Assembly: GCF_000785435.2 (NCBI RefSeq)
Contig: NZ_JTDB02000003.1
Coordinates: forward strand, 1 to 64,000
Length of the DNA stretch: 64,000 bases
Direction of reading: 5' to 3'
Source of the DNA: Paraburkholderia sacchari
Lineage (GTDB): Bacteria; Pseudomonadota; Gammaproteobacteria; Burkholderiales; Burkholderiaceae
How positions within the stretch are numbered: the first letter of the stretch is position 1; every line of letters starts with the position of its first letter. The position numbers and the translations under genes were made by a program. Below the pieces are notes generated by a model, which was given only the letters and a program-made list of their open reading frames with translations, did not search any database and was not told where the DNA came from. Of this stretch, positions 8,747-21,467 are shown piece by piece.

Positions 8747-9700
8747 ATGGCATCTGCGATGGGACAGGGATTGCAGCATCGCACGGTGCTGCTTGATGAA
8801 GCGGTCGATGCGCTCGTGACGCGCGCGGACGGCGTCTATGTGGACGGCACGTTCGGGCGCGGCGGCCATAGTCGCGCGATCCTCGGCCGGCTTTCCGAAG
8901 CCGGGCGTCTGATTGCGTTCGACAAGGATCCGCTCGCGATCGCCACGGCTGAACAAGTGGGCGACGCGCGGTTCTCGATCGTGCATGAGAGTTTTGCTTC
9001 ACTGCGCGACGCCATGGCGGCGCGCGGGGTAGGGCGTGTGTCGGGCGTGTTGCTGGATCTCGGCGTGTCGTCGCCGCAAATCGACGACCCGGAGCGGGGT
9101 TTCAGCTTCCGCGCCAATGGTCCGCTCGACATGCGGATGGACCCGACGCGCGGCGAGTCCGCTGCCGATTGGCTCGCGCGGGCCACGTTGCAGGAACTGA
9201 CGGAGGTGATTCGAGATTATGGGGAAGAACGGTTTGCTTTTCAGATTGCAAAGGCGCTTGTTGCTCGCCGGGCAGAGTCCGACCGTCTCGGGCCTCTCGA
9301 CAGCACGGGCGAGCTTGCCCAAATCGTGGCTAACGCCGTCAAAACCCGTGAGAAGGGTAAGGATCCGGCAACCCGCACCTTTCAGGCTATACGGATTCAC
9401 GTCAATCAAGAGCTTGCGGAGCTGCAGGTCGTTCTAGACGCAGCAATGTCGTTGCTGGAGCAGGGGGGGCGGCTCGTGGTCATCAGCTTTCATTCGCTGG
9501 AAGACCGTATCGTGAAGCGGTTCATGCAGGCGCATGCCACTGCGCCCGCGGTCGACCGCCGTCTGCCGATTCGTGCCGTCGACCTGCCCAGCCCGCCCTT
9601 GAGGTTGATCGGGCGCGTGTTCGCGAGCGATGAGGAAGTCGCCGCCAACCCGCGTGCCCGCTCGGCCGTGATGCGCATTGCGGAGCGCGTCACGCCATGA
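8747..9700 (+). CDS. rsmH: 16S rRNA m4C1402 methyltransferase RsmH
   Basis: A 317-residue SAM-dependent enzyme that N4-methylates C1402 in the 16S rRNA P-site (MraW). The SAM-binding segment [17 protein letters not shown] (near residue 30), [12 protein letters not shown], the GPLDMRMD loop, [12 protein letters not shown] and the C-terminal [15 protein letters not shown] are all present and in order. Length is normal. The stop overlaps the ftsL start by 4 bp (ATGA), indicating translational coupling. Confidence 0.97.
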   Translation: MASAMGQGLQHRTVLLDEAVDALVTRADGVYVDGTFGRGGHSRAILGRLSEAGRLIAFDKDPLAIATAEQVGDARFSIVHESFASLRDAMAARGVGRVSGVLLDLGVSSPQIDDPERGFSFRANGPLDMRMDPTRGESAADWLARATLQELTEVIRDYGEERFAFQIAKALVARRAESDRLGPLDSTGELAQIVANAVKTREKGKDPATRTFQAIRIHVNQELAELQVVLDAAMSLLEQGGRLVVISFHSLEDRIVKRFMQAHATAPAVDRRLPIRAVDLPSPPLRLIGRVFASDEEVAANPRARSAVMRIAERVTP

Positions 9701-10053
9701 ACCGTCTGAATATTTTCCTGCTGATCGTCGTGATGGGGTGTGCGCTGTCGGTCGTCAACGCCACCAATCAGCAGCGTCAGATGTTTTTCCAGTTGCAACG
9801 CGCGCAGTCCCAGGAGCGGCAGCTTCAGCAGGACTACGCGCAGCTTCAATATCAGCAGAGCGCGCTGTCACGGACGTCGCGCGTCGAACAAATCGCTACC
9901 GATTCGCTCAAGATGCAGCCCGTGACGACCGGACGCACGCAATACCTGACACTCGCTCCGGGCGCGGCTAGTGCCGCGGATGCACCAGTGCCCACGTCCG
10001 CGCCGGCCCAGGGCGCGGCAGCCACGAAGGGCCGCCGTGGGGGTACGCGATGA
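9697..10053 (+). CDS. ftsL: Cell division protein FtsL
   Basis: A 118-residue bitopic protein of the FtsQLB complex that links the Z ring to septal synthesis and activates FtsWI. A short N-terminus leads straight into a membrane helix (about 4-21), then a Gln-rich heptad-like coiled coil (about 24-60, [22 protein letters not shown]) in the periplasm. The C-terminal ~35 residues are Ala/Pro-rich and probably disordered. It overlaps rsmH and ftsI by 4 bp on both sides. Sequence identity in this family is low, so the call rests on architecture and position. Confidence 0.92.
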   Translation: MNRLNIFLLIVVMGCALSVVNATNQQRQMFFQLQRAQSQERQLQQDYAQLQYQQSALSRTSRVEQIATDSLKMQPVTTGRTQYLTLAPGAASAADAPVPTSAPAQGAAATKGRRGGTR

Positions 10054-11945
10054 AAAAAGGCAATAACCGCAAGAGCGTCGCCTTTACCCCAAACCCCATT
10101 CTCTCGGTGCGCCTGCCGATGTGGCGCTCGAAGTTCGTCGTGTTCATGCTGTTCATGGCGTTCGTCGCGCTGGCCGCGCGGGCGTTCTGGATTCAGGGAC
10201 CCGGCAACGCGTTTTATCAGAAGCAGGGCGAGAGCCGCTATCAGCGCACGATCGAGCTGCCGGCCACGCGCGGCCAGATTCTCGACCGCAATGGCCTCGT
10301 GCTCGCCACGAGCCTGCCCGTGCGCGCGATCTGGGCGATTCCCGAAGACGTCCCCGACGATCTCGGCGCCGACAAGCTCACGCAGCTCGGCGCGCTGCTG
10401 AACATGTCCACCAAGGAGCTGCGCAGCAAGCTCTCGGTGGACAAAACCTTTGTCTACGTGAAGCGTCAGGTGCCGATCGACGTCGCGCAAAAGGTGGTCG
10501 CGCTCGACATTCCCGGTATCTATCAGCGCAACGAATACAAGCGCTTCTATCCCGAAGGCCAGGTCACTGCTCACCTGATCGGCTTCACCAATGTCGAAGA
10601 TGAAGGCCAGGAAGGCGTCGAGCTTTCAGACCAGAAGATTCTTGCGGGTACGTCCGGGATTCGTCACGTCATCAAGGACCGCGTGGGCCATATCGTCGAG
10701 GACGTGGACGAGACGGTCGTGCCGCATAACGGCAAAGACGTCGAACTGTCGATCGACAGCAAGATCCAGTACATCGCCTATTCGAATCTGAAGGCGGCGG
10801 TGGAGAAGACCAAGGCCAAGGCAGGTGCGGCGATGGTGGTGGACGTGCGCACCGGCGAAGTGCTCGCGCTCGTGAACTATCCCACCTACAACCCGAACGA
10901 CCGCTCGCACCTCACGGGCGAGCAGCTGCGCAACCGCATCCTGACCGACGTGTTCGAGCCGGGCTCGATCATGAAGCCGTTCACGGTCTCGCTGGCCCTC
11001 GATTTGCATCGCGTCTCGCCGACTACACTGGTGGATACGGGCGGGGGCCATTTCACGCTCGACGGCGCGAACATCACCGACGATGCCGCGTTCGGCGTGC
11101 TGACCGTGGGCGGCGTGATCCAGAAGTCGAGCAACATCGGCGCGACCAAGATCGCGATGACGCTCCGTCCCGAAGAGATGTGGAACATGTACACCAGCAT
11201 CGGTCTCGGGCAGGCGCCGAAGGTCGGGTTCCCCGGCGCGGCGGCGGGCCGTCTGCGTCCGTGGAAAAGCTGGCGCCGCATCGAGCAGGCGACGATGTCG
11301 TATGGCTATGGCCTGTCGGTCTCGCTGTTCCAGCTCGCGCGCGCATACACGGCCATTGCGCACGACGGCCAGATTCTGCCGGTGACGATCTTTCGCCACC
11401 CCGGCGACGAGCAGCCTGTGATCGGCACGCAGGTCTTCGCGCCCACCACGGCGCGCGAAGTGCGCACGATGCTCGAAAGCGTGGTGTCGAGGGACGGCAC
11501 TTCGCCCGACGCGGCGGTACCCGGCTATCGCGTGGGCGGCAAGTCCGGCACGGCGTACAAGCATGGTCCGCACGGCTATGACCGCTCGAAGTACCGCGCG
11601 TCGTTCGTCGGCATGGCGCCGATGCCGAACCCGCGCATCGTCGTCGCGGTGTCGGTGGACGAGCCGACGGTCGGCAGCCACTTCGGCGGCGCGGTCTCGG
11701 GTCCGGTGTTCTCGGGCATCGTCGGCGACACGCTGCGCACGCTCAACGTGCCGCCCGACATGCCGGTCAAGCAACTCGTGGTTTCCGACGACAGCGCTTC
11801 GGCGCCCGCCGTCGCCAACGCGCCGACTGCGCCCGCCGCAGCCGCGAAGCACGCCACGAACGCGCCGGCAAGCAAGAACCCCGTCGGCGCGCGTCATATG
11901 ACTGTCGCCGACAACGCGAAAAATCGTCCCGGAGTCGTCCGATGA
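10050..11945 (+). CDS. ftsI: Septal peptidoglycan transpeptidase FtsI (PBP3)
   Basis: A 631-residue class B penicillin-binding protein that cross-links septal peptidoglycan with FtsW. One N-terminal membrane anchor (about 28-46), a dimerisation domain beginning RGQILDRNG (75-82), and a transpeptidase domain with all three motifs: SIMK (306-309, Ser306 catalytic), SSN (360-362) and KSGT (498-501). The last ~55 residues are Ala-rich and low-complexity, a non-catalytic tail. It overlaps ftsL and murE by 4 bp (ATGA). Confidence 0.97.
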   Translation: MKKGNNRKSVAFTPNPILSVRLPMWRSKFVVFMLFMAFVALAARAFWIQGPGNAFYQKQGESRYQRTIELPATRGQILDRNGLVLATSLPVRAIWAIPEDVPDDLGADKLTQLGALLNMSTKELRSKLSVDKTFVYVKRQVPIDVAQKVVALDIPGIYQRNEYKRFYPEGQVTAHLIGFTNVEDEGQEGVELSDQKILAGTSGIRHVIKDRVGHIVEDVDETVVPHNGKDVELSIDSKIQYIAYSNLKAAVEKTKAKAGAAMVVDVRTGEVLALVNYPTYNPNDRSHLTGEQLRNRILTDVFEPGSIMKPFTVSLALDLHRVSPTTLVDTGGGHFTLDGANITDDAAFGVLTVGGVIQKSSNIGATKIAMTLRPEEMWNMYTSIGLGQAPKVGFPGAAAGRLRPWKSWRRIEQATMSYGYGLSVSLFQLARAYTAIAHDGQILPVTIFRHPGDEQPVIGTQVFAPTTAREVRTMLESVVSRDGTSPDAAVPGYRVGGKSGTAYKHGPHGYDRSKYRASFVGMAPMPNPRIVVAVSVDEPTVGSHFGGAVSGPVFSGIVGDTLRTLNVPPDMPVKQLVVSDDSASAPAVANAPTAPAAAAKHATNAPASKNPVGARHMTVADNAKNRPGVVR

Positions 11946-13507
11946 GCGCCCTGCGCACCCACCATCCCGCGCACCGGCAGATCGCGGACGCGCTCGCGTG
12001 GCTGCGCGCGCGCGTAGCGCCCGAAGCCAACCTGCACGCCGACACGCGCTCGCTCAAGGCGGGCGACGTGTTTCTCGCCTATGCCGTCGAAGGCGCCGAC
12101 AACCGTCCGCACATCGAAAGCGCTCTCGCGCGCGGCGCGGCGGCGATCGTCTATCAGCCCGAAGGCTATGCGGGCTCGTTTGATGCTGCGCAGGCGCAAA
12201 ACGCGCTTGCCGTGCCGCAGCTCGACGTGCTCGCGGGCGAGATTGCGAGCGGCTGGTACGGCAACCCGAGCGACACCATGCTCGTGGTCGGCGTGACCGG
12301 CACGAACGGCAAGACCTCATGCAGCCAGTGGGTCGCTTCGGCGCTCACGGCGATCGGCCAGAAGTGCGCCATTGTCGGCACGCTCGGCAGCGGCTTTCCG
12401 GGCCAGCTCATGCACACCGGTTTCACGACGCCCGACGCGCCGCAGTTGCAGCGCTCGCTCGCGCAACTGCGCGAGGAAGGCGCGCAGGCTGTGGCGATGG
12501 AAGTCTCGTCGCACGCGCTGCACCAGGGGCGCGTGAACGGCACCTCGTTCAATATCGCGATCTTCACGAATCTCACGCAGGACCACCTCGACTATCACCG
12601 CACCTTCGAAGCCTACGAGGCCGCGAAGGCGCGTCTGTTCGCGTGGCCGGGTTTGCACGCGGCGGTGATCAACGCGGATGACGCGGCGGGCCGGCGCCTG
12701 CTGGCCGCCACGCGCGGCAAGCTCCGCACGATTGCCTGGTGTGTGTCGACGCCCGCGGCCGATCTGCCCGCCGCCGATGCCTGGCTGCGCGCGGCCGACG
12801 TGCGCGCGACCGCCACGGGCACGGCGTTCCATCTGGAAACGTCGGACTGGGGCGAGGCGAACGTCGAAGTGCAGACGCTCGGTCTCTTTAATGTGAGCAA
12901 CCTGCTCGGCGTGCTTGGCGCGCTGCTCGCGGCGAAAGTGCCGCTCGTCGCGGCGCTCAACGAAATCGCGATGCTGCAGCCGGTGAACGGCCGCATGGAG
13001 CGTCTGGGCGGGCGCGCGGACCACGACGAGCCGCTCGTCGTGATCGATTACGCGCACACGCCCGATGCGCTCGAAAAGACGCTTGAGGCGCTGCGCCCGA
13101 TCGCCGCCGCGCGCGGCGGCCAGCTCGTCTGCATGTTCGGCTGCGGCGGCGATCGCGATGCCACCAAGCGCCCGCTGATGGGCGCGATCGCCGAGCGTCT
13201 GGCCGACCAGGTCGTTGTCACGAGCGACAACCCGCGCAGCGAAGCGCCGGCGGCGATCATCGACCAGATCGCCGCCGGCATGCGCGAGCCCGAGAAGGCG
13301 CGCCGCATCGAGGACCGCGCGAGCGCGATCCTGCAGGCGGTGCGCGGCGCAGCAAAGGAAGACGTCGTCGTGCTGGCCGGCAAGGGGCACGAGGCAACTC
13401 AGGAAATCATGGGCAAGAAGCGCGCGTTCTCGGATCAGGACCACGCGCGGCTTGCTCTCGCAGCCCGTCCGACGTCGGATCGGCATGGGCGCGGAGGTGG
13501 TGAATGA
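11942..13507 (+). CDS. murE: UDP-MurNAc-tripeptide synthetase MurE (meso-DAP adding)
   Basis: A 521-residue cytoplasmic Mur ligase that adds meso-diaminopimelate to UDP-MurNAc-L-Ala-D-Glu with ATP. The ATP loop GTNGKTS is at 120-126, the carbamylated-Lys and Mg region follows (VAMEVSSHAL, TNLTQDHLDYH), and the DNPR motif at 429-432 is the known signature for meso-DAP rather than Lys specificity. Length is slightly above average. It is tightly coupled to ftsI and murF by ATGA overlaps. Confidence 0.97.
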   Translation: MSALRTHHPAHRQIADALAWLRARVAPEANLHADTRSLKAGDVFLAYAVEGADNRPHIESALARGAAAIVYQPEGYAGSFDAAQAQNALAVPQLDVLAGEIASGWYGNPSDTMLVVGVTGTNGKTSCSQWVASALTAIGQKCAIVGTLGSGFPGQLMHTGFTTPDAPQLQRSLAQLREEGAQAVAMEVSSHALHQGRVNGTSFNIAIFTNLTQDHLDYHRTFEAYEAAKARLFAWPGLHAAVINADDAAGRRLLAATRGKLRTIAWCVSTPAADLPAADAWLRAADVRATATGTAFHLETSDWGEANVEVQTLGLFNVSNLLGVLGALLAAKVPLVAALNEIAMLQPVNGRMERLGGRADHDEPLVVIDYAHTPDALEKTLEALRPIAAARGGQLVCMFGCGGDRDATKRPLMGAIAERLADQVVVTSDNPRSEAPAAIIDQIAAGMREPEKARRIEDRASAILQAVRGAAKEDVVVLAGKGHEATQEIMGKKRAFSDQDHARLALAARPTSDRHGRGGGE

Positions 13508-14940
13508 CCATGCTTACCCTGCGCGAAGCAGCGGCGCTGATTCCCGGCGCGAGCGTTCTCGGCGACGAAAACGCAACGTTCGAGCGCATCGCAACCGACA
13601 GCCGTACGGCTGGCCCCGGCGACCTCTTTGTCGCGCTCAAGGGCGACCGTTTCGACGCGCACGACTTCCTGTCCGAAGTGGCGGGCCGGCATGTGAGCGC
13701 GGCGCTCGTGTCGCGCAGCCCCGGCGACTGGCGCATGCCGGCGCTTCGCGTGGACGACACGCGCAAGGCGCTCGGCGCGCTCGCGCTCGGCTGGCGCCGC
13801 CGCTTCACGATGCCGCTCGTCGCCGTCACGGGCAGCAACGGCAAGACCACGGTCAAGGAGATGATCGCGTCGATCTTCGCGGCGGCCGTGGGCGAAGACG
13901 CACGGCTCGCAACTGCGGGCAATCTGAATAACGACATCGGCGTGCCGCTCACGCTGCTGCGCCTCAATGCTGCGCACAAACTGGCGGTGGTCGAGCTCGG
14001 CATGAATCATCCGAACGAGACGGAGTTGCTCGCGAAGTTTGCCGAGCCCACCGTTGCGGTCGTGAACAACGCCCAGCGCGAGCATCAGGAATTCATGGCG
14101 ACGGTCGAAGCCGTTGCGCTCGAGCACGCGAGCGTGATCCACGCGCTCAAGCCCGAAGGCACCGCGGTGTTTCCGGCTGACGACGCCTATGCTGGCATCT
14201 GGCGCGTGGCGGCCACGGGCTCGAAGGTGCTCGATTTCGCGCTGCATACGGACGAGCGCGCGGTCGAAGCGGCAGTGACGGGCAAGCTCGTGGCGGATGT
14301 GAGCAATAGCGCGGGCGCAAACCGGCTCGCGATCGCGACGCCCGAGGGCCAACTCGAAGTGGCGCTGCAAGTGCTCGGCGCGCATAACGCGCACAACGCA
14401 CTCGCGGCCACGGCGGCTGCTCTCGCAGCTGGTGTTTCGCTCGATGCGATCCGTCGCGGCCTCGAAGCGTTCCAGCCGGTGAAGGGCCGCTTGCAGGTCA
14501 AACGCGCAGCGCTTGGGGAACTCGCGGGCGCGCTCGTGATCGATGACACCTACAACGCGAACCCCGACTCCGTGCGCGCGGCCGTGGATGTGCTGGCCTC
14601 GCATGCTTCGCCGCGCGTGCTGGTGCTCGGCGACATGGGCGAAGTCGGCGAAGACGGTCCCGCGTTCCACCGCGAAGTGGGCGCATATGCAAAGGAGCGC
14701 GGCATCGACGCGCTCTATACGCTCGGCGAAGCCGCGCGTGACATTTCGGCGGCATTCGGCGCGAAGGCGCTGCACGCCGCCGGTGTTCCCGAGCTGGTTC
14801 GCGCGCTGGCCGGCGCCGGTTACGGCGCGGGTGCAACGATCCTCGTGAAAGGCTCGCGCTTCATGCAGATGGAGCGCGTGGTGGCCGCACTCACGAATCC
14901 GCAACTTTCCGCACCGGACGCGGCGTCCGGCGCGCACTGA
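13504..14940 (+). CDS. murF: UDP-MurNAc-tripeptide-D-Ala-D-Ala ligase MurF
   Basis: A 478-residue cytoplasmic Mur ligase that adds D-Ala-D-Ala to complete the UDP-MurNAc-pentapeptide. The P-loop GSNGKTT is at 110-116, the ELGMNHPNE and [10 protein letters not shown] segments follow, and the C-terminal domain has [11 protein letters not shown] and LGDMGEVG, as in MurF. Its D-Ala-D-Ala substrate would be supplied by the ddlB product encoded 6.5 kb downstream. The ATG overlaps the murE stop. Confidence 0.97.
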   Translation: MTMLTLREAAALIPGASVLGDENATFERIATDSRTAGPGDLFVALKGDRFDAHDFLSEVAGRHVSAALVSRSPGDWRMPALRVDDTRKALGALALGWRRRFTMPLVAVTGSNGKTTVKEMIASIFAAAVGEDARLATAGNLNNDIGVPLTLLRLNAAHKLAVVELGMNHPNETELLAKFAEPTVAVVNNAQREHQEFMATVEAVALEHASVIHALKPEGTAVFPADDAYAGIWRVAATGSKVLDFALHTDERAVEAAVTGKLVADVSNSAGANRLAIATPEGQLEVALQVLGAHNAHNALAATAAALAAGVSLDAIRRGLEAFQPVKGRLQVKRAALGELAGALVIDDTYNANPDSVRAAVDVLASHASPRVLVLGDMGEVGEDGPAFHREVGAYAKERGIDALYTLGEAARDISAAFGAKALHAAGVPELVRALAGAGYGAGATILVKGSRFMQMERVVAALTNPQLSAPDAASGAH

Positions 14941-14960
14941 AATTCGAAGGAATACAAGGC

Positions 14961-16130
14961 ATGCTACTGGCGCTGGCGCAATGGCTGCAGAATGACGCAA
15001 GCTTCTTGCGCGTGTTCAGTTATCTGACGTTCCGTGCGGTGATGGCCACCATCACCGCGATGGCGATCGGGCTTTTCCTCGGCCCGTGGGTGATCCGTAA
15101 GCTCACCGAAATGAAAGTCGGCCAGGCGGTGCGCACGGACGGCCCGCAGACCCATCTCGTGAAGTCGGGCACGCCCACCATGGGCGGTGTGCTCATCCTG
15201 CTGGGCATCGCCGTGGCCACGCTGCTATGGGGCGATCTCACGAACCGCTTCATCTGGATCGTGATGCTCGTGACTTTCGGCTTTGGCGCGATCGGTTGGG
15301 TCGACGACTATCGCAAGGTCGTCTACAAGGACCCGCGCGGCATGTCCTCGCGCGAGAAATACTTCTGGCAGTCGGTGATCGGCCTGTTCGCGGCGGTGTA
15401 TCTCGCGTTCAGCGTGTCCGAGGCGAGCAACGTGCGTGTGTTCGATCTCTTCATGGCATGGGTGAAGAGCGGCCTCTCGATGGGCCTGCCCGCGCGCGCG
15501 GACCTCTTGCTGCCGTTCCTCAAGTCGATCAGCTATCCGCTCGGCGTGTGGGGCTTCATCGCGCTCACGTATTTCGTGATCGTCGGCGCGAGCAACGCGG
15601 TGAATCTCACCGACGGTCTCGACGGCCTCGTGATCATGCCGGTCGTGCTCGTGGGCGCGTCGCTCGGCGTGTTCGCGTACGTGATGGGCAGTTCGGTCTA
15701 CTCGAAATATCTGCTGTTCCCGCACATTCCCGGCGCGGGCGAATTGCTGATTTTCTGCTCGGCGATGGGCGGGGCAGGGCTCGCGTTCCTCTGGTTCAAC
15801 ACGTATCCGGCGCAGGTGTTCATGGGCGACGTGGGCGCGCTCGCGCTCGGCGGCGCGCTCGGCACCATCGCGGTGATCGTGCGCCAGGAAATCGTGCTCT
15901 TCATCATGGGCGGCATTTTCGTGGCCGAAACGCTTTCCGTGATGCTGCAGGTCACCTGGTTCAAGTACACGAAAAAACGTTATGGCGAAGGGCGCCGCAT
16001 CTTCAAGATGGCGCCGCTGCATCACCATTTCGAGCTGTCCGGCTGGAAAGAGACGCAGGTGGTCGTGCGCTTCTGGGTCATCACGCTGATGCTGTGCCTG
16101 ATCGGCCTGTCGACTTTGAAGCTGCGTTGA
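14961..16130 (+). CDS. mraY: Phospho-MurNAc-pentapeptide translocase MraY
   Basis: A 389-residue polytopic inner-membrane enzyme that transfers phospho-MurNAc-pentapeptide to undecaprenyl phosphate, giving lipid I. About ten hydrophobic helices alternate with the conserved cytoplasmic loops: GTPTMGG (57-63), [31 protein letters not shown] and the histidine-rich APLHHHFE. Length is in the normal 360-390 range for the group. A gaagga ribosome site precedes the ATG; 20 bp separate it from murF. Confidence 0.97.
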   Translation: MLLALAQWLQNDASFLRVFSYLTFRAVMATITAMAIGLFLGPWVIRKLTEMKVGQAVRTDGPQTHLVKSGTPTMGGVLILLGIAVATLLWGDLTNRFIWIVMLVTFGFGAIGWVDDYRKVVYKDPRGMSSREKYFWQSVIGLFAAVYLAFSVSEASNVRVFDLFMAWVKSGLSMGLPARADLLLPFLKSISYPLGVWGFIALTYFVIVGASNAVNLTDGLDGLVIMPVVLVGASLGVFAYVMGSSVYSKYLLFPHIPGAGELLIFCSAMGGAGLAFLWFNTYPAQVFMGDVGALALGGALGTIAVIVRQEIVLFIMGGIFVAETLSVMLQVTWFKYTKKRYGEGRRIFKMAPLHHHFELSGWKETQVVVRFWVITLMLCLIGLSTLKLR

Positions 16131-16166
16131 TCGGCACTCCATCAAGGTAAGAAAGGGAAGCAAGCG

Positions 16167-17684
16167 ATGTTTGGCGAGAAGTTTCGGGATCGGCAAAAGC
16201 CGATGGTGCTCGTGCTGGGACTCGGCGAATCGGGTCTGGCGATGGCGCGCTGGTGCGCGCGCCATGGCTGCCGCCTGCGCGTCGCCGATACGCGCGAAGC
16301 GCCGGCAAACTTGCCCGAACTCGCCGCGCGCGGCATCGACGCGGACTTCGTTGGCGGCCCGTTTTCCACGGCGCTGCTCGATGGCGTCGAACTCGTCGCC
16401 ATCAGCCCGGGCCTTTCGCCGCTGGCCGCCGACCTCGTGCCGCTGATCGCCGCCGCGCGCGAACGCGGCATCGAAGTCTGGGGCGAGCTCGAACTCTTCG
16501 CGCAGGCGCTGCGCCATCTCGGCGAGAGCGGTTACGCGCCGAAGGTGCTTGCCATCACAGGCACCAACGGCAAGACCACCACCACGAGCCTGACGGGCAT
16601 GCTTTGCGAGCGCGCGGGCAAGAGCGTGGCGGTGGCCGGCAACATCAGCCCCGCGATGCTCGACAAGCTCGCCGAGGCCATCGACAACACGGCGCTGCCC
16701 GACGTCTGGGTGCTCGAACTTTCGAGCTTCCAGCTGGAGACGGCGCACAGCTTCGCGCCCGACGCGGCGGCGGTCCTCAACATCACGCAGGACCACCTCG
16801 ACTGGCACGGCGGCATCGACGCCTACGCGGCCGCGAAAGGCCGCATCTTCGGCGCGCAGACCACGCGCGTGCTCAACCGCGACGACGCGCGCGTGATGTC
16901 GCTCGCGAGCGTGCAGCAGAGCGGCGGCGCGAAGATCGTGACCTTTGGCCTCGATGAGCCGCGGCGCGAGGGCGACTACGGCATCTCGCGCGAGAACGGC
17001 ATGTTGTGGCTCGTGGCGGCGCACGACCGCGACGCCACGGACGAGCCTGTTTCCGCGCGCCGGCGCAAGCAGCTCGACGCCGCGCCCGTGCATCTCACGA
17101 TGAAGCGCCTGATGCCCGCGGACGCGCTGCGCATTCGCGGCCTGCACAACGCGGCGAACGCGCTCGCGGCATTCGCGCTCGCTCGTGCGATCGATCTGGC
17201 GCCGGCGGCGCTCTTGCACGGTCTGCGCGAGTACCGCGGCGAGCCGCATCGCGTCGAACTGATCGCGTCGATCGACGGCATCGACTACGTGGACGACAGC
17301 AAGGGCACCAATGTCGGCGCGACGGTAGCGGCGCTCGACGGCCTCGCGCAGCGAGCGGTGCTGATCGCGGGCGGCGACGGCAAGGGCCAGGACTTCGAGC
17401 CGCTCGCGGCACCCGTGGCGCGCTGGTGCCGCGCGGTCATGCTGATCGGCCGCGATGCACCGCAGATTCGCGCGGCGCTCGAAAGCACGGGCATTACGCT
17501 CACCGACCATGCCACGCTGGAAGACGCCACGCGCGCCGCCACGGCGCTCGCCGAACCGGGCGACGTCGTGCTGCTTTCGCCGGCGTGCGCGAGCTTCGAC
17601 ATGTTCAAGGGCTATGCCCATCGTGCGGCGGTATTCCGCGACACGGTGGAAGAAATCGCCGCAGAACGGGGGACGATGATATGA
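16167..17684 (+). CDS. murD: UDP-MurNAc-L-alanine-D-glutamate ligase MurD
   Basis: A 505-residue cytoplasmic Mur ligase adding D-Glu to UDP-MurNAc-L-Ala. It has an N-terminal Rossmann-like UDP-binding domain ([16 protein letters not shown]), the ATP loop [10 protein letters not shown] near 131-140, [11 protein letters not shown], and the C-terminal [10 protein letters not shown] and [18 protein letters not shown] signatures. It is some 50 residues longer than E. coli MurD; the extra residues lie in the central domain around 260-300 (ERGPRTL-type charged insert RRKQLDAAP). The stop overlaps ftsW. Confidence 0.97.
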   Translation: MFGEKFRDRQKPMVLVLGLGESGLAMARWCARHGCRLRVADTREAPANLPELAARGIDADFVGGPFSTALLDGVELVAISPGLSPLAADLVPLIAAARERGIEVWGELELFAQALRHLGESGYAPKVLAITGTNGKTTTTSLTGMLCERAGKSVAVAGNISPAMLDKLAEAIDNTALPDVWVLELSSFQLETAHSFAPDAAAVLNITQDHLDWHGGIDAYAAAKGRIFGAQTTRVLNRDDARVMSLASVQQSGGAKIVTFGLDEPRREGDYGISRENGMLWLVAAHDRDATDEPVSARRRKQLDAAPVHLTMKRLMPADALRIRGLHNAANALAAFALARAIDLAPAALLHGLREYRGEPHRVELIASIDGIDYVDDSKGTNVGATVAALDGLAQRAVLIAGGDGKGQDFEPLAAPVARWCRAVMLIGRDAPQIRAALESTGITLTDHATLEDATRAATALAEPGDVVLLSPACASFDMFKGYAHRAAVFRDTVEEIAAERGTMI

Positions 17685-18976
17685 GCTGGTCCGAACGTTT
17701 TGGCGTGCGTCTGTCGCGCGATGCGAGCGGCGGCGCCCCGGTGGGCCCATCGGGCGGCGCGGCAGGAGGCGTGGCGAGCAGCGGTGCGCGTTCGCGTGGC
17801 ATTTCTAGTGCGGTCAGCGGCGTGCGTCCCGCGCGCTCGCGCATGCTCGACTACGACCACTCGCTGCTGTGGGCCGTGATCGCGCTGCTCGGCTTGGGCG
17901 TGGTGATGGTCTACTCGGCCTCGATCGCGATGCCCGATTCGCCGAAGTACGCGCAATACCACGACTACGCGTTTCTGGTGCGCCACCTCGTCTCGCTTAC
18001 GGTCGCCGTGATCGGGGCGCTCGTGGCGTTCCGCATTCCCATCTCCACGTGGGACCGCTACGCGCCGAAGTTCTTCCTCATCGCTTTGGTGATGCTCGTG
18101 ATCGTGCTGATTCCGCACGTCGGCAAGGGCGTGAACGGCGCGCGGCGCTGGATTCCGCTCGGTGTCACGAACATGCAGCCTTCGGAAATCATGAAGCTCG
18201 CGGTGACGATCTACGCCGCGAACTACACGGTGCGCAAGCAGGAATACATGCACAGCTTCGCCAAGGGCTTCTTGCCGATGGCGTTCGCGGTGGGCGTGGT
18301 GGGCGCGCTGCTGCTGCTCGAGCCCGACATGGGCGCGTTCATGGTGATCGCCGCGATCGCGATGGGCGTGCTGTTCCTCGGCGGCGTGAACGGCAAGCTG
18401 TTCGGCGGTCTCGTGGCCACCGCGATCGGCACGTTCACGTTGCTGGTGTGGGCGTCGCCGTGGCGTCGCGAACGAATTTTCGCGTACCTCGATCCGTGGG
18501 ACGAGCGCTATGCGCAGGGCAAGGCCTACCAGCTCACGCACTCGCTAATCGCATTCGGGCGTGGCGAGTGGTTCGGCGTGGGTCTGGGCGGCAGCGTCGA
18601 GAAGCTCAACTATCTGCCCGAAGCGCACACCGACTTCATTCTCGCCGTGATCGGCGAGGAACTGGGCTTCGTGGGCGTGCTGGTCGTGATTCTGCTGTTC
18701 TACTGGATCGTGCGCCGCGCGTTCGAGATCGGCCGCCAGGCGCTCGCGCTCGATCGCACGTTCGCCGGGCTCATCGCGAAGGGCCTTGGCGTGTGGTTCG
18801 GCGCGCAGGCGTTCATCAACATGGGCGTGAATCTCGGACTGCTGCCGACCAAGGGTCTTACGCTGCCGTTCGTGAGCTATGGCGGCTCGGGCATTTTGCT
18901 CAACTGTATTGCGGTTGCCGTGCTGCTTCGCGTGGATTACGAGAACCGGGTTTTGATGCGCGGAGGAAAAGTATGA
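17681..18976 (+). CDS. ftsW: Septal peptidoglycan polymerase FtsW
   Basis: A 431-residue SEDS-family glycosyltransferase that polymerises lipid II at the septum together with FtsI. About ten membrane helices follow a ~55-residue Gly/Ser/Ala-rich cytoplasmic N-terminus that is longer than in E. coli. SEDS signatures are present: [29 protein letters not shown], and the C-terminal [13 protein letters not shown]. The frame stays open far upstream inside murD, but the ATG at 17681 overlapping the murD stop (ATGA) is the only start consistent with the family and the gene order. Confidence 0.96.
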   Translation: MSWSERFGVRLSRDASGGAPVGPSGGAAGGVASSGARSRGISSAVSGVRPARSRMLDYDHSLLWAVIALLGLGVVMVYSASIAMPDSPKYAQYHDYAFLVRHLVSLTVAVIGALVAFRIPISTWDRYAPKFFLIALVMLVIVLIPHVGKGVNGARRWIPLGVTNMQPSEIMKLAVTIYAANYTVRKQEYMHSFAKGFLPMAFAVGVVGALLLLEPDMGAFMVIAAIAMGVLFLGGVNGKLFGGLVATAIGTFTLLVWASPWRRERIFAYLDPWDERYAQGKAYQLTHSLIAFGRGEWFGVGLGGSVEKLNYLPEAHTDFILAVIGEELGFVGVLVVILLFYWIVRRAFEIGRQALALDRTFAGLIAKGLGVWFGAQAFINMGVNLGLLPTKGLTLPFVSYGGSGILLNCIAVAVLLRVDYENRVLMRGGKV

Positions 18977-20072
18977 CCGCAGCAACGCGCACGCTCATGG
19001 TGATGGCCGGCGGCACTGGGGGACACGTGTTCCCGGGGCTCGCTGTCGCGCATCGCATGGAGCAGTGGGGCTGGCGCGTGGTGTGGCTCGGCAATCCCGC
19101 AGGCATGGAGGCGACGCTCGTGCCCAAACACGGTATTCCGATGGAATACGTGCGCTTTGGCGGTGTGCGTGGCAAGGGCATCAAGACCAAGTTGATGCTG
19201 CCGTTAAACATGCTGCGCGCGTGCAAGCAAAGTCTCGCGGCGCTGCGTCGTGTGAAACCGGACGTCGTGCTCGGCATGGGCGGCTACATCACGTTCCCGG
19301 CGGGCGTGATGAGCGCGCTTTCCGGTCGCCCGCTCGTGCTGCACGAACAGAACTCCATCGCGGGCCTCGCGAACAAGGTGCTGGCGAAGCTCGCGAAGCG
19401 CGTGCTCGTGGCGTTCCCCGGTGCGTTGCCACACGCCGAGTGGACCGGTAATCCGATCCGTGCGGAACTCGAGCACGTGGTGCAGCCGCAGGTGCGTTAC
19501 GCGCAGCGCAGCGGCCCGCTGCGCGTGCTGGTAGTGGGCGGCAGCCTCGGTGCAGCCGCGCTCAACGAAGTCGTGCCGCGCGCACTTGCGCAACTGGCGC
19601 CGGCCGAGCGTCCGCATGTAGTGCATCAGGCGGGCGCAAAGCACATCGACGCATTGCGTCAGAACTACATCAATGCCGGAATCGAGCCTGGTGACACGGT
19701 GCAACTCGTGCCGTTCATCGACGATATGGCAAGCGCTTACGAAAACGCGGATCTCGTGATCTGCCGCTCGGGCGCGATGACGGTGGCCGAGATCGCGGCC
19801 GTGGGCGTGGCGGCGCTGTTCGTGCCGTTCCCCTACGCGGTCGACGACCACCAGACCACCAACGCGGCGTTTCTCGCTCAACAGGGCGCCGCACGTGTGG
19901 TGCAGCAACGCGAGCTTTCGGTAGAGGCGCTCGCGGACTGGCTCAAGCAGCAAACCCGAGCATCGCTCGCAGACATGGCCGAGCGCGCCCGCGCGCTCGC
20001 AAAACCCGACGCCGCCGATCAGGTCGCGCGCATCTGCGCCGCCGTGGCGGGCGCCAGTCCGGGAGGAAAGTA

Positions 20073-20073
<1 letters not shown>
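18973..20073 (+). CDS. murG: Lipid II-forming GlcNAc transferase MurG
   Basis: A 366-residue GT-B glycosyltransferase, peripheral on the inner face of the membrane, that adds GlcNAc to lipid I. The N-terminal G loop [10 protein letters not shown] (13-22), the GGYITFPAG and HEQNSIAG motifs, a second [11 protein letters not shown] loop and the UDP-GlcNAc region ([27 protein letters not shown]) are in place. The start is the ATG at 18973 overlapping the ftsW stop, with ggagg 8 nt before it. Upstream in-frame codons belong to ftsW in another frame and are not used. Confidence 0.97.

Positions 20074-21463
<1,390 letters not shown>

Positions 21464-21467
<4 letters not shown>

Noticed and set aside
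17006..17680. N-terminal extension of ftsW inside murD (and of murG inside ftsW from 17869)
   Set aside because: Both extensions lie fully inside other real genes; ATGA overlaps give starts that fit the families.
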